From positions 9,558 to 73,557 of the forward strand of contig DASTAY010000030.1 of assembly GCA_035712345.1 (NCBI GenBank): a stretch of DNA of 64,000 nt. Direction: 5' to 3'. Position 1 is the first letter of the stretch; the number at the start of each line of letters is the position of its first letter. This DNA comes from VRUE01 sp035712345. Its GTDB lineage: Bacteria > Actinomycetota > Thermoleophilia > Solirubrobacterales > 70-9. Shown here one piece after another: positions 57,622 to 64,000 of the stretch. The position numbers and the translations under genes were made by a program. The notes beneath the pieces are model-generated. The model ran no database searches, was not told the DNA's origin, and was given only the letters and a program-made list of their open reading frames with translations.

Positions 57622-58233
57622 GGACGCCCGCTCGCCTTCGGCCCGCTGTCCCCAGAGGCCGACCATCTCGTCGGCGAAGCGCTCCACTAGGGCTGCCTCC
57701 GGCGCGTTGGCGAAGAGCATTTCGAGGTCGAACTCCCAGACCAGCATCTTGACGTCGAGGCTGACCGGCAGGTCCTCGTCGACGCTCTCGCCGAGCACCG
57801 CGTAGGCCTCGCGCAGGACGGCGACGTTCGCGGCTTTGTCGGCGGCGAAGATCGCCTGCGCCTGCGAGCCGGCTCGGGCGACTCGTTGGCGATGCTCCTT
57901 CTTGCGCGCCTCGTAATCCTCGATCGAGGCGTCTTCGGTCATCGTCGCGACCAGGTCGGCGACCTCGTCGCCGAAGCGTTCGCGCAGCCCCTCCAGCTCG
58001 ACCTCGGCGTGCTCGACGACATCGTGCAGAAGGCCGGCTGCGACCACCTCATCGAGGTAGTTCTGCCCCGCGAGCAGCTCTGCGACCGCCAGCGCATGCT
58101 CGATGAAGGGGATCTCGTCGCAGCCCGTCTGCTTGAACTGGCCGGCGTGGGCACGACGGGCGACGGAGAGGGCGCCGCGCACGGACGCCGAGCGCTCGGC
58201 CCTGGAGTCGATCCGACTGACTGGGAGAGACAT
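57613..58233 (-). CDS. HD-domain phosphohydrolase (RelA/SpoT-like hydrolase fold)
   Basis: A 206-residue HD protein resembling the hydrolase half of RelA/SpoT and Mesh1. ARRAHAGQFKQTG (His about 28), PFIEHALAVAEL (about 45), GLLHDVVEHAEV (HD, about 68-78) and FAADKAANVAVL (about 130) supply the metal ligands. It might remove pyrophosphate from (p)ppGpp or act on another nucleotide. A palindrome lies between it and the MBL gene. Confidence 0.82.
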   Translation of the reverse strand: MSLPVSRIDSRAERSASVRGALSVARRAHAGQFKQTGCDEIPFIEHALAVAELLAGQNYLDEVVAAGLLHDVVEHAEVELEGLRERFGDEVADLVATMTEDASIEDYEARKKEHRQRVARAGSQAQAIFAADKAANVAVLREAYAVLGESVDEDLPVSLDVKMLVWEFDLEMLFANAPEAALVERFADEMVGLWGQRAEGERASLC

Positions 58234-58253
58234 CCACTACGCAGCGTAACGGA

Positions 58254-58307
58254 CTAAACGAGAAAAGCACTCTATTCGTACCGAAATAGGACACATGTCT
58301 CGTTTAG
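58254..58307. repeat. Nested palindrome after the MBL gene
   Basis: 10-bp arms CTAAACGAGA (58254-58263) and TCTCGTTTAG (58298-58307) with an inner CTATT/AATAG hairpin. The right arm includes the TAA stop of the MBL gene (58304-58306). The element is AT-rich, unlike the flanking genes. Confidence 0.6.
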
Positions 58308-59185
58308 CCTGCAACGACTGGGCCGGCGACGCGTGCGGGCAAGTCGACCTCGGCTCCCTCCTCGGCAAGCTCGATCGCTTCCGGGTCGCCGCCGCTCGCG
58401 GCCCAGCGCTCGCGTGCTTCGAGGCCGAGCTGGTCCAGCCGCGCGTCGGAATGGAGAGGATCGTGGTGGAAGAGAACCGTGCGCCGGGCACCGGTGCGTC
58501 GCGCGAAGCTGAGCGCATGCGAGACCGACGAGTGGCCCCAGCCGAGGTGGTCGGGGTACTCGGCGTCGGCGTACTGGCCGTCGTGGATCAGCAGCGACGC
58601 GTCGTGGGCGAGCCCGAAGCCGGAGATCCACTCCTCCTCGAGCGTGTCGAGGTCTGCGCCGAGGGCGGGCTCGTGGTCGGGGATGTAGGCGAGAGAGTCG
58701 GCGCCGTCGTCGATCCGGTAGCCGAGCGTCGGCCCGCGGTGGGAGACCGAGGCGGCGCGGATCCGTGCCGGGCCGATCTCCCACTCGGTCTCCGGCGTGC
58801 TGCGAAAGGAGACGTCGCAGGGCAGCTCGCGCACCTCGACCGGGCTCAGCGGCGCCGAGATATAGCGGGCGATGCGGTCGCGCAGCGAGGCCTCGGGCGA
58901 GGCGGGCCCCCAGATCACGATCTCGGTCTGGGGGCGGAAGCAGGGGGCGAAGAAGACGAGGCCCTGGATGTGGTCGAGGTGCAGGTGGGTGAGCAGGATG
59001 TGCAGCCGGGTGGGCTCGTCCGGCAGGGCGAGGCCGAGGTTGCGGATGCCCGTGCCTGCGTCGAGCGCCAGCAGCGAGCCGTCGGAGAGGGTGACGCCGA
59101 CGCAGGAGGTGTTGCCGCCGTAGCGGATCGTCTCCGGCCCTGGGGAGGGGACCGAGCCACGCGTGCCCCAGAGCTTGGCCTTCAT
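58304..59185 (-). CDS. Metallo-beta-lactamase-fold hydrolase
   Basis: A 293-residue MBL protein with the signature LTHLHLDHIQGLVFF (HxHxDH, about 64-78), His in AASVSHRGPTLGYRI (about 147), Asp in LLIHDGQYADAE (about 205) and WGHSSVSHAL. It resembles the RNase Z-like/phosphodiesterase-type MBLs related to PqqB and response-regulator cyclic-nucleotide hydrolases. The exact reaction is unknown. It lies one base after the PAS gene, so both may form a signal pair. Confidence 0.82.
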   Translation of the reverse strand: MKAKLWGTRGSVPSPGPETIRYGGNTSCVGVTLSDGSLLALDAGTGIRNLGLALPDEPTRLHILLTHLHLDHIQGLVFFAPCFRPQTEIVIWGPASPEASLRDRIARYISAPLSPVEVRELPCDVSFRSTPETEWEIGPARIRAASVSHRGPTLGYRIDDGADSLAYIPDHEPALGADLDTLEEEWISGFGLAHDASLLIHDGQYADAEYPDHLGWGHSSVSHALSFARRTGARRTVLFHHDPLHSDARLDQLGLEARERWAASGGDPEAIELAEEGAEVDLPARVAGPVVAG

Positions 59186-59186
59186 C

Positions 59187-59618
59187 TCAGCCCGTCGCTC
59201 CGTTGGACGAAGCGTCGCCGCCCTTCGCGGCCGGCCAGAAGACGGCGATCGCGCCGCGCGAGCCGTGCGCGGTCTGGATCGGGAAGGCGGAGACCTCGAC
59301 CCGGTGGTGAGCGCCGTCGGTCGAGCGGATCTCGAATTCGGCGTGGGCGGGCCGGTCGTCGCGCACCGCCCTGACCAGGGGCAGCGAGTCGTAGGGGATC
59401 GGCTCGCCTCCGTCGTCGAAGGGCCCGAAGATGGCGCCCCACTCCCGCGGTCCCACGGTGCCCAGCTCCTCCCACGGCTTGCCGAGCAGCATCCCGGCGG
59501 CCTCGTTGTAGAAGACGAGCAGCCCTCCCTCGTCGACGAGGAAGGCCGGGGTCGAGAGAGCCGACATCAGATTGCGGGCCAGAATCAGCTCCAGTGGCTT
59601 TTGGGACGCAGTTGGCAC
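59187..59618 (-). CDS. PAS-domain sensor protein
   Basis: A 143-residue stand-alone PAS protein. The domain covers about 15-130 with PAFLVDEGGLLVFYNEAAGMLLGKPWEELG in parts and the later RSTDGAHHRVEVSAFPIQT typical of PAS cores. There is no linked kinase. It is probably a sensing partner of the MBL hydrolase. The upstream DNA holds a SigB-like promoter and a CRP-like site. Confidence 0.8.
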   Translation of the reverse strand: MPTASQKPLELILARNLMSALSTPAFLVDEGGLLVFYNEAAGMLLGKPWEELGTVGPREWGAIFGPFDDGGEPIPYDSLPLVRAVRDDRPAHAEFEIRSTDGAHHRVEVSAFPIQTAHGSRGAIAVFWPAAKGGDASSNGATG

Positions 59619-59646
59619 GTGATTGTCTAGCCTCCGACTCCGGTGT

Positions 59647-59672
59647 ATACCCGGGCTGTGACTTTCGTCACT
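59647..59672 (-). promoter_or_regulatory. SigB-like promoter overlapping a CRP-like site
   Basis: On the minus strand GTGA (59671-59668), 15 bases and GGGTAT (59652-59647) resemble a general-stress promoter for the PAS gene. Over it lies TGTGACTTTCGTCACT (59657-59672), a match to the CRP pattern TGTGA, six bases, TCACA but for the last base. The divergent acyltransferase starts 75 bases further on. Confidence 0.5.
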
Positions 59673-59746
59673 TAGGCAATTTACAGCGTGAGGGGATCGT
59701 CGTCGGGAGGCCCGCCGCGGCGCCGGTCGAGTAGAACTCCCGAGCC

Positions 59747-60373
59747 TTGAAGGAGCCGAGCCGCACTTACAAGCTGGCGATGACCGTCTGCCGCCCGGCG
59801 GTCGCGGTGTGGGGGAGGCTCGAGGTCGAGGGGCTGGAGACCCTGCCCCCGGCTGGGCCTGTGCTCGTCGTCGGCAACCACGACAGCCATTGGGACCCGG
59901 TGACGGTCGGCGTCGCGGCGATCCGGCGGCGCCAGATCAGGGCGCTGGCGAAATCGACCCTGTGGGACGTGCGTGGACTCGCTCCAGTGCTTAACGGCAT
60001 GGGCCAGATCCCGATCGAGCGAGGGGCGGGCGACGTCGGCGCCCTGGCGCGGGCGATCGAGGAGCTGCGCAAGGGCGCCTGCATTGGCGTCTTTCCCGAA
60101 GGCACCCGCTCGCGTGGTGATGTGCTGCGGGCGCGCAGCGGCGTCGGCCGGCTGGCGCTCGAGGTGCCCGAGGCGAGGCTCGTCTGCGTCGCGATCGAGG
60201 GGACCTCGGAGATGACGGGCTTCCCCCGACGGCCGCATCTGCGCACGCGCTTCTTCGAGCCGGCCGGCGGCCAGGCGCGGCCGGGGGAGGACCCGGGAGA
60301 GCTTTCGGCGCGTTTGCTGGCGGAGATCCGCGCGCAGGTCCCGCCGACGATCTCCTGGCGCAAGCGTCCTTAG
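59747..60373 (+). CDS. 1-acyl-glycerol-3-phosphate acyltransferase (PlsC family)
   Basis: A 208-residue membrane-associated acyltransferase. NHDSHWD (about residue 45) is the NHxxxxD catalytic motif, FPEGTRSR (about 116) the substrate-binding block, and IPIERGAGDVGAL the region between. It adds an acyl chain to lysophosphatidate or a similar lipid. TTG 59747; the upstream end is preceded by GAGCC. The stop overlaps the convergent TetR stop by four bases. Confidence 0.87.
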   Translation: MKEPSRTYKLAMTVCRPAVAVWGRLEVEGLETLPPAGPVLVVGNHDSHWDPVTVGVAAIRRRQIRALAKSTLWDVRGLAPVLNGMGQIPIERGAGDVGALARAIEELRKGACIGVFPEGTRSRGDVLRARSGVGRLALEVPEARLVCVAIEGTSEMTGFPRRPHLRTRFFEPAGGQARPGEDPGELSARLLAEIRAQVPPTISWRKRP

Positions 60374-61062
60374 AGGGGGGCGAGCAGGAGCTCGCTCAGC
60401 TCCGGTTCGAGATCGCGCAGGCGGCGGGGGTCGCCATCCGCGGCCCGAGTCGAGACCAGCGCCAGGGCGGCCCCGATCAGACGGCGCTCCAGGCCCGGCA
60501 GGGGAGTGACGCCATCGGGGTCGGTGAGCACCACCGCGCGCAGCATCGCTCCCAGGCGTTCGATCAGCTCGCGGCGGGCTTCGGCGAGGGCGGTGATCTG
60601 CGGCGGCGGCTCGGCGCTGAGCAGGCGGGCGACGGCGGGCTCGGCGGCGAGGAAGCCGAGAGCGGCGCCCACACCGGCCCGCCCGACATCCGCCGTAGAG
60701 GTTTGGTCCGTTATCCGACCCGAACCTCTACGGCGCTCGGCGGTGCAGGCCACTTCGATCTCGGCGCAGAGCATCCCGGCCTCGGTCTCGTATGCGGCCA
60801 GCAGGCACGCCCAGAGATCCTCGAAGTGCTGGTAGAAGGTGCGGCTGGAGACTCCCGCCAGCTCAGTCACCCTGGCGGCCGTGACGCGGCCGTAGCCCTG
60901 CTCGGCGAGCGCTGCGGCGGCGGCCTCGAGCAGTCGCTGGCGCTGGTGGGTGCGGACCAGGTCGGCCGGGATGCCGTGACGGCCGGGGGGAAGGCGCAGG
61001 GTCGGCTCGCTCGCCAGCGGCTCGGCCAGCGCGGTGCCGCCGATCAATCGCAGGTCGGTCAT
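60370..61062 (-). CDS. TetR-family regulator containing an in-frame palindrome
   Basis: A 230-residue regulator. The helix-turn-helix is AAAALAEQGYGRVTAARVTELAGVSSRTFYQHFEDL (in parts, about 47-85). Then between residues about 108 and 125 the protein reads RRRGSGRITDQTSTAD, entirely coded by palindrome copy C, before the effector domain resumes (VGRAGVGAALGFLAAEP). The insert keeps frame, so the gene may still work with an enlarged loop between helices 4 and 5 or so. It is coupled by ATGA to the next TetR gene upstream. Confidence 0.85.
   Translation of the reverse strand: MTDLRLIGGTALAEPLASEPTLRLPPGRHGIPADLVRTHQRQRLLEAAAAALAEQGYGRVTAARVTELAGVSSRTFYQHFEDLWACLLAAYETEAGMLCAEIEVACTAERRRGSGRITDQTSTADVGRAGVGAALGFLAAEPAVARLLSAEPPPQITALAEARRELIERLGAMLRAVVLTDPDGVTPLPGLERRLIGAALALVSTRAADGDPRRLRDLEPELSELLLAPL
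60691..60734. repeat. GTAGAGGTT palindrome, copy C, inside a TetR gene
   Basis: Arms CGCCGTAGAGGTTTGG (60691-60706) and CCGAACCTCTACGGCG (60719-60734) pair with one wobble. It lies wholly inside the coding region of the TetR gene at 60370-61062 and contains no stop in the reading frame used. Compare copy A at 50175 and copy B at 57043. Confidence 0.75.
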
Positions 61063-61760
61063 TCCACCGCCCCGTTCAGCCGAGCCCGTTCGCGCTCCAG
61101 GAAGAGGCTCGCCCGCTCGAAGGCGCCTTCGGCTTGCTCCTTGCCCAGGTAGGAACCGGCGGCAAAGTGCATCAGCTCCGGCAGGGCGTCCCAGACGCGG
61201 CCCGGGTCACCGGCGCTGAGCGCCTCCGCCGCGCAGGACTCGATCCCGCCGACTACGAAGACGCCGGTCGCCTCCGGCGGCGCCTCGGTCGGATCGATGT
61301 CGGCGCGGACGCTGTCGATCGTGGCGGCGAGTCGCTCGACCGCCGCCTCGTGCCGGGCGAGGGCCGGCTCGCCGGCGATCTGCACCTCGACGAGGAGCGC
61401 CCGCGCGATCGCCGGCCGCGCCGCGACGAACTGGAAGAGGCGGACGATCGCGGCGCGCACGCCGCCCTCCCAGCCCGGTGTCGTGGCCGCCGCTTCCAGG
61501 ACGCTGACGCAAAGCCGCTCGATCCAGGTCGCGTAAGCCTGCGCGAAGCAGTCCTCCTTGCTCGCGAAGTCCTTGTAGAACTGGGCGCGGTGGCCGCCGC
61601 TGCGCTCGAGGATCGAACGGACCGAGGTCTCGCGGTAGCCGAGCTCACCGCAGGCGAGGAGGACTCCTTCCATGGCGCCCTCCCGCGCGTCGCCCTCGGG
61701 GGCCTCGCTCGCTGCCAGCGAATCGACTCGATTCGGGGCTGCTGAAGCTTCGGCTGCCAT
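61059..61760 (-). CDS. TetR-family regulator
   Basis: A 233-residue regulator. HTH region: LLACGELGYRETSVRSILERSGGHRAQFYKDFASKEDCF in parts (about 37-73). The C-terminal helices are for dimerisation and ligand binding, with LVEVQIAGEPALARHE near residue 125. The frame is open upstream but ATG 61760 is the first sensible start. Its end overlaps the start of the downstream TetR gene (ATGA), and it is divergent from a second such pair. Confidence 0.88.
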   Translation of the reverse strand: MAAEASAAPNRVDSLAASEAPEGDAREGAMEGVLLACGELGYRETSVRSILERSGGHRAQFYKDFASKEDCFAQAYATWIERLCVSVLEAAATTPGWEGGVRAAIVRLFQFVAARPAIARALLVEVQIAGEPALARHEAAVERLAATIDSVRADIDPTEAPPEATGVFVVGGIESCAAEALSAGDPGRVWDALPELMHFAAGSYLGKEQAEGAFERASLFLERERARLNGAVE

Positions 61761-61829
61761 AGGCCCTATAAAAACTACTCCTTTTTTGCCAGATATGAAA
61801 TCTTTCTCAAGTCGGCTACCCTCGGAGTC

Positions 61830-62483
61830 ATGCAGTACCTCTCGCAAAGACTGGCGACGAAGCCGTCTCCGAGGCGAGGGAGAGCGGTTGAAACAGGGCC
61901 CGCTTCGCCCCCGCAGCGCGAGCGCATCCTCGACGCCGTCGAGCTTTTGGTCTCCGAGCAGGGCATCGCGGGCACCGCGATCGAAGCGATCGTCAAGCAG
62001 GCGGGGGTGTCCTCGGTCACCTTCTACGAGTACTTCGAGGGCAAGGAAGAGTGCTTTCTCGCCGCCTACGACCGGGCGGTCGATGCTGCGACCGGGGCCC
62101 TGGCGAAGGCGGCGGCGGGAGACCCTGCGGCGGGCGGCCTCTCCTGGTCCGAACAGATCGCCACCGGCCTGCGGACGCTGACAGGTCTGATCGCAGCCTG
62201 GCCCGAGCGGGCGCATCTCTGCCTGGTCGAGGCGCAGACCGGGGGGCCCGAGCTGGCTCTGCGCTTCGAGACGACGCTCGACCGGGTGGCGGCGAAGCTG
62301 CGCGAGGGCAGGGCGCTGAGAACGGCGCCGGCGGATCTACCGGCGACGCACGAGGAAGCAACCGCCGGCGCGCTCGCCTGGTTGCTGCGGGAGCGACTCG
62401 AGGCAGGGGACGCGGAGGGGCTGGAGAAGCTCTATCCCGAACTGATCGACATCGCCCTCGCCCCTTACCTCGGCGATGGCTGA
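61830..62483 (+). CDS. TetR-family regulator
   Basis: A 217-residue regulator. The HTH (AVELLVSEQGIAGTAIEAIVKQAGVSSVTFYEYFEGKEEC in parts, about 30-70) is preceded by a basic N-terminal extension. Its sensing domain has LCLVEAQTGGPELALRF near residue 130. The ATG follows a purine-rich region after an AT-rich 69-base gap with the divergent pair. The stop lies inside the next TetR gene (8-base overlap), so the two are co-translated. Confidence 0.88.
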   Translation: MQYLSQRLATKPSPRRGRAVETGPASPPQRERILDAVELLVSEQGIAGTAIEAIVKQAGVSSVTFYEYFEGKEECFLAAYDRAVDAATGALAKAAAGDPAAGGLSWSEQIATGLRTLTGLIAAWPERAHLCLVEAQTGGPELALRFETTLDRVAAKLREGRALRTAPADLPATHEEATAGALAWLLRERLEAGDAEGLEKLYPELIDIALAPYLGDG

Positions 62484-63141
62484 GCGCGGCGCACAGGCCG
62501 CTGGGGCGGTGGCGGGGGGCGATCGCCTGCCACCTGGCCGCCACGGGCTGCCGCGCTCCTTCGTCGCCGAGAACCAGCGCGAGCGGCTGCTCAACGGCGT
62601 CGTCGAGTCGGTCGCCGAGCGGGGCTACAACGCGACGACGATCGCCACGATCACCAAGGCGGCGAAGATCTCGCGTCGCACCTTCTATGAGTATTTCGAG
62701 GGCAAGGAGGACTGCTTCGGTGCTGCCTACGAGATGATCGTGGCCCACGTCCTCGACTCGATGCTGGCGGCCCCGGGAGCGGGGGAGGAGTGGCCCGAGC
62801 GCGCCCGCGCCCGCCTCGCCGCCCTGCTCGAGGTGCTCTCCCGCGACGAGGCGGTGACCCGCTGCTTCCTGGTCGAGCCACTCGCCGCAGGCGGCGAGGT
62901 GACGGGCCGCTACCGCGAGGCGATGGGCCTGCTCGCCGCCACCCTCCGCCCCGAGCCGCCACCGTCCGAGTTGAACATGGAAGTCCGCGACCAGGCCCTG
63001 ATCGGCGGCATCGCAACCCTGATCGTCCGTCGCCTCAACTCGGGGGGCACGGCCCGCCTCTCCGACCTTCTCCCCGACCTCACCGAGCTCGCCCTCGCGC
63101 CCTACATGGGTCGTCAGGAGGCCAAGCGGCTGGCGGCCTAG
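62476..63141 (+). CDS. TetR-family regulator
   Basis: A 221-residue regulator with HTH VVESVAERGYNATTIATITKAAKISRRTFYEYFEGKEDC in parts (about 35-75). It shares FYEYFEGKE with the previous TetR protein, which suggests duplication. The N-terminal segment LPPGRHGLPRSFV resembles LPPGRHGIPADLV of the regulator at 60370, so these two are likely also related. The four regulators therefore look like products of repeated duplication. Confidence 0.88.
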   Translation: MAERGAQAAGAVAGGDRLPPGRHGLPRSFVAENQRERLLNGVVESVAERGYNATTIATITKAAKISRRTFYEYFEGKEDCFGAAYEMIVAHVLDSMLAAPGAGEEWPERARARLAALLEVLSRDEAVTRCFLVEPLAAGGEVTGRYREAMGLLAATLRPEPPPSELNMEVRDQALIGGIATLIVRRLNSGGTARLSDLLPDLTELALAPYMGRQEAKRLAA

Positions 63142-63172
63142 AGCCAAAAGCCTTCTTCTTAAAAACTTCTCC

Positions 63173-63201
63173 TTGCATTTGTAAACCATTTCTTTTATGC
63201 T
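63173..63201 (+). promoter_or_regulatory. Housekeeping-type promoter of the Fn3 protein gene
   Basis: TTGCAT (63173-63178), a 17-base spacer and TATGCT (63196-63201) fit the primary sigma consensus well. Transcription would start near 63208, giving a leader of about 110 bases before GTG 63321, with ACCGC/GCGGT arms near 63266-63290. Confidence 0.6.
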
Positions 63202-63320
63202 GCGGCCACGTCGTCCTCAGGGAGAGGGCGGCAGGGAAGCAACAAACAGGGAAAACGTGCCAGGCGAACCGCCGCAGGGAAAGCGGTCCGTCAGGGCTCG
63301 AGGGACAAGGAGAGAGCTAC

Positions 63321-64000
63321 GTGAGACGCCACGCGAAGGCATCGACCGCGGGATCGACGTCAACCAGACGGGCAGCGCTGCCGATCGGCGCCTTCGCGGC
63401 GATCTTGGCGGCGCTCGCGCTCGTCGCGGCTTTGGCCAGCGCGGCCGTGCCCACGGCGACCACGGGCTCTGCCTCTGAAATCCAGAAGACGACTGCGACG
63501 CTGAACGGCACGGTCAACCCCGAAGGCGCCTTGCTCGAAGAATGCAAGTTCGAATGGGGGACGAGCGAAAGCTATGGCCAGAGCCAAGCCTGCGACCTGA
63601 CGCCGGCCGAAATCGGCGAAGGGACCGCCCCCGTAGCGGTCAAGGCCGAAATCACGGGCCTCTCCGAAGCGACGACCTACCACTTCCGCCTCGTCGCCAA
63701 GAACTCAGAAGGCACCTCCAACGGCGCCGACGAAACCTTCAAAACCCTCAGCCCCCCTGTCGTGGAAGCCTTCGCCACCGAAGTCGTCTACAGCGAGGCG
63801 ATCCTGAACGCCTCGATCGACCCCGAAGGTTTCCCCACCACCTACAAGATCCAGTGGGGCCCGACCGCCGCCTACGGGTCGGAAGTCGAAGGCAACGCCG
63901 GCGAAGACAAAGCCGTCCACCAGTTCAGCCACTTCCTCGAAGGGCTCTCCGAAGGCGCCACCTACCACTACCGCGTCGTCGCCACCAACGCCAACGGCAC
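63321..64000 (+). CDS. Secreted Fn3-like repeat protein (truncated by window end)
   Basis: The first 226 residues of an open frame that runs past the window. GTG 63321 has AAGGAGAG seven bases upstream. A signal peptide (about 1-52; long basic n-region, hydrophobic core AALPIGAFAAILAALALVAALAS in parts) is followed by at least two repeats of about 90 residues: TATLNGTVNPEGALLEECKFEWG, then LSEATTYHFRLVAKNSEGTSNG, and again EAILNASIDPEGF and LSEGATYHYRVVATNANG. These Fn3-like units are used in surface proteins, sometimes in large numbers. Glu is nearly always GAA. The role is unknown. Confidence 0.85.
   Translation, partial: MRRHAKASTAGSTSTRRAALPIGAFAAILAALALVAALASAAVPTATTGSASEIQKTTATLNGTVNPEGALLEECKFEWGTSESYGQSQACDLTPAEIGEGTAPVAVKAEITGLSEATTYHFRLVAKNSEGTSNGADETFKTLSPPVVEAFATEVVYSEAILNASIDPEGFPTTYKIQWGPTAAYGSEVEGNAGEDKAVHQFSHFLEGLSEGATYHYRVVATNANG

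Overview
The window is high-GC DNA (roughly 70% by eye) from an actinobacterium. GTG and TTG starts are common, start/stop overlaps (ATGA, GTGA, TTGA) are frequent, and the content is typical of the phylum: a DUF3556 membrane protein, MocR, TetR and MarR regulators, an ECF42-type sigma factor with its DGPF partner, a P450 and a Baeyer-Villiger-type monooxygenase. The last gene, a secreted protein of Fn3-like repeats with 'GTVNPEG' and 'ATTYHFRLVAKNSEG' units, is the kind of protein I associate with Thermoleophilia (Solirubrobacterales). I favour that class but cannot prove it from this sequence. I found no rRNA, tRNA, CRISPR array, integrase or intact insertion sequence, so this reads as chromosome.

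Layout. 1-8 kb: secreted S15/CocE-type hydrolase, cupin, DapA-like aldolase, peptidoglycan-binding M23 endopeptidase, mismatch uracil-DNA glycosylase, DUF1801 protein, membrane protein, secreted SGNH esterase. 8-17 kb: P450, nucleotide-sugar epimerase, ECF42 sigma/DGPF pair, a small stand-alone transcript with a Shine-Dalgarno fully complementary to the 16S 3' end, aldo/keto reductase, SDR, VOC protein, DHFR-like reductase, flavin monooxygenase and a cupredoxin lipoprotein. 17-25 kb: 5'-3' exonuclease, DUF3556 protein coupled to a phytoene-desaturase-like flavoprotein, ABC-2 exporter, cupredoxin, multicopper oxidase. 25-30 kb: CutA, amtB-glnK, SDR, VapBC, glyoxalase, alpha/beta hydrolase. 30-39 kb: class A PBP, a four-gene tyrosinase operon, pyridine nucleotide-disulfide oxidoreductase, SpoU methylase, NlpC/P60 coiled-coil hydrolase. 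39-48 kb: PNPOx/MocR divergent pair, MBL-rhodanese enzyme, acetate transporter and acetyl-CoA synthetase, Kv-like channel, orphan membrane protein, decayed ABC transporter. 48-64 kb: MarR/MFS, osmoprotectant ABC operon, YraQ-type permease, MTA/SAH deaminase and MTA phosphorylase, HD hydrolase, MBL and PAS proteins, acyltransferase, four clustered TetR genes, and the truncated Fn3 protein.

The genes form short functional groups rather than one pathway. Examples are acetate uptake plus activation, ammonium transport plus PII, methylthioadenosine salvage, osmoprotectant import, and a copper set of cupredoxin, multicopper oxidase and tyrosinase. The most notable non-genic signals are: (i) a sequestered super-Shine-Dalgarno ahead of a 14-codon ORF, ending in a UUCG-loop terminator; (ii) at least eight palindromic elements of about 40-115 bp between 37 and 61 kb, three sharing the arm GCCGTAGAGGTT, one of them inserted in frame in a TetR gene; (iii) matching 18-bp operators at the same distance upstream of the P450 and the flavin monooxygenase; (iv) three operon genes with no ATG, GTG or TTG start.
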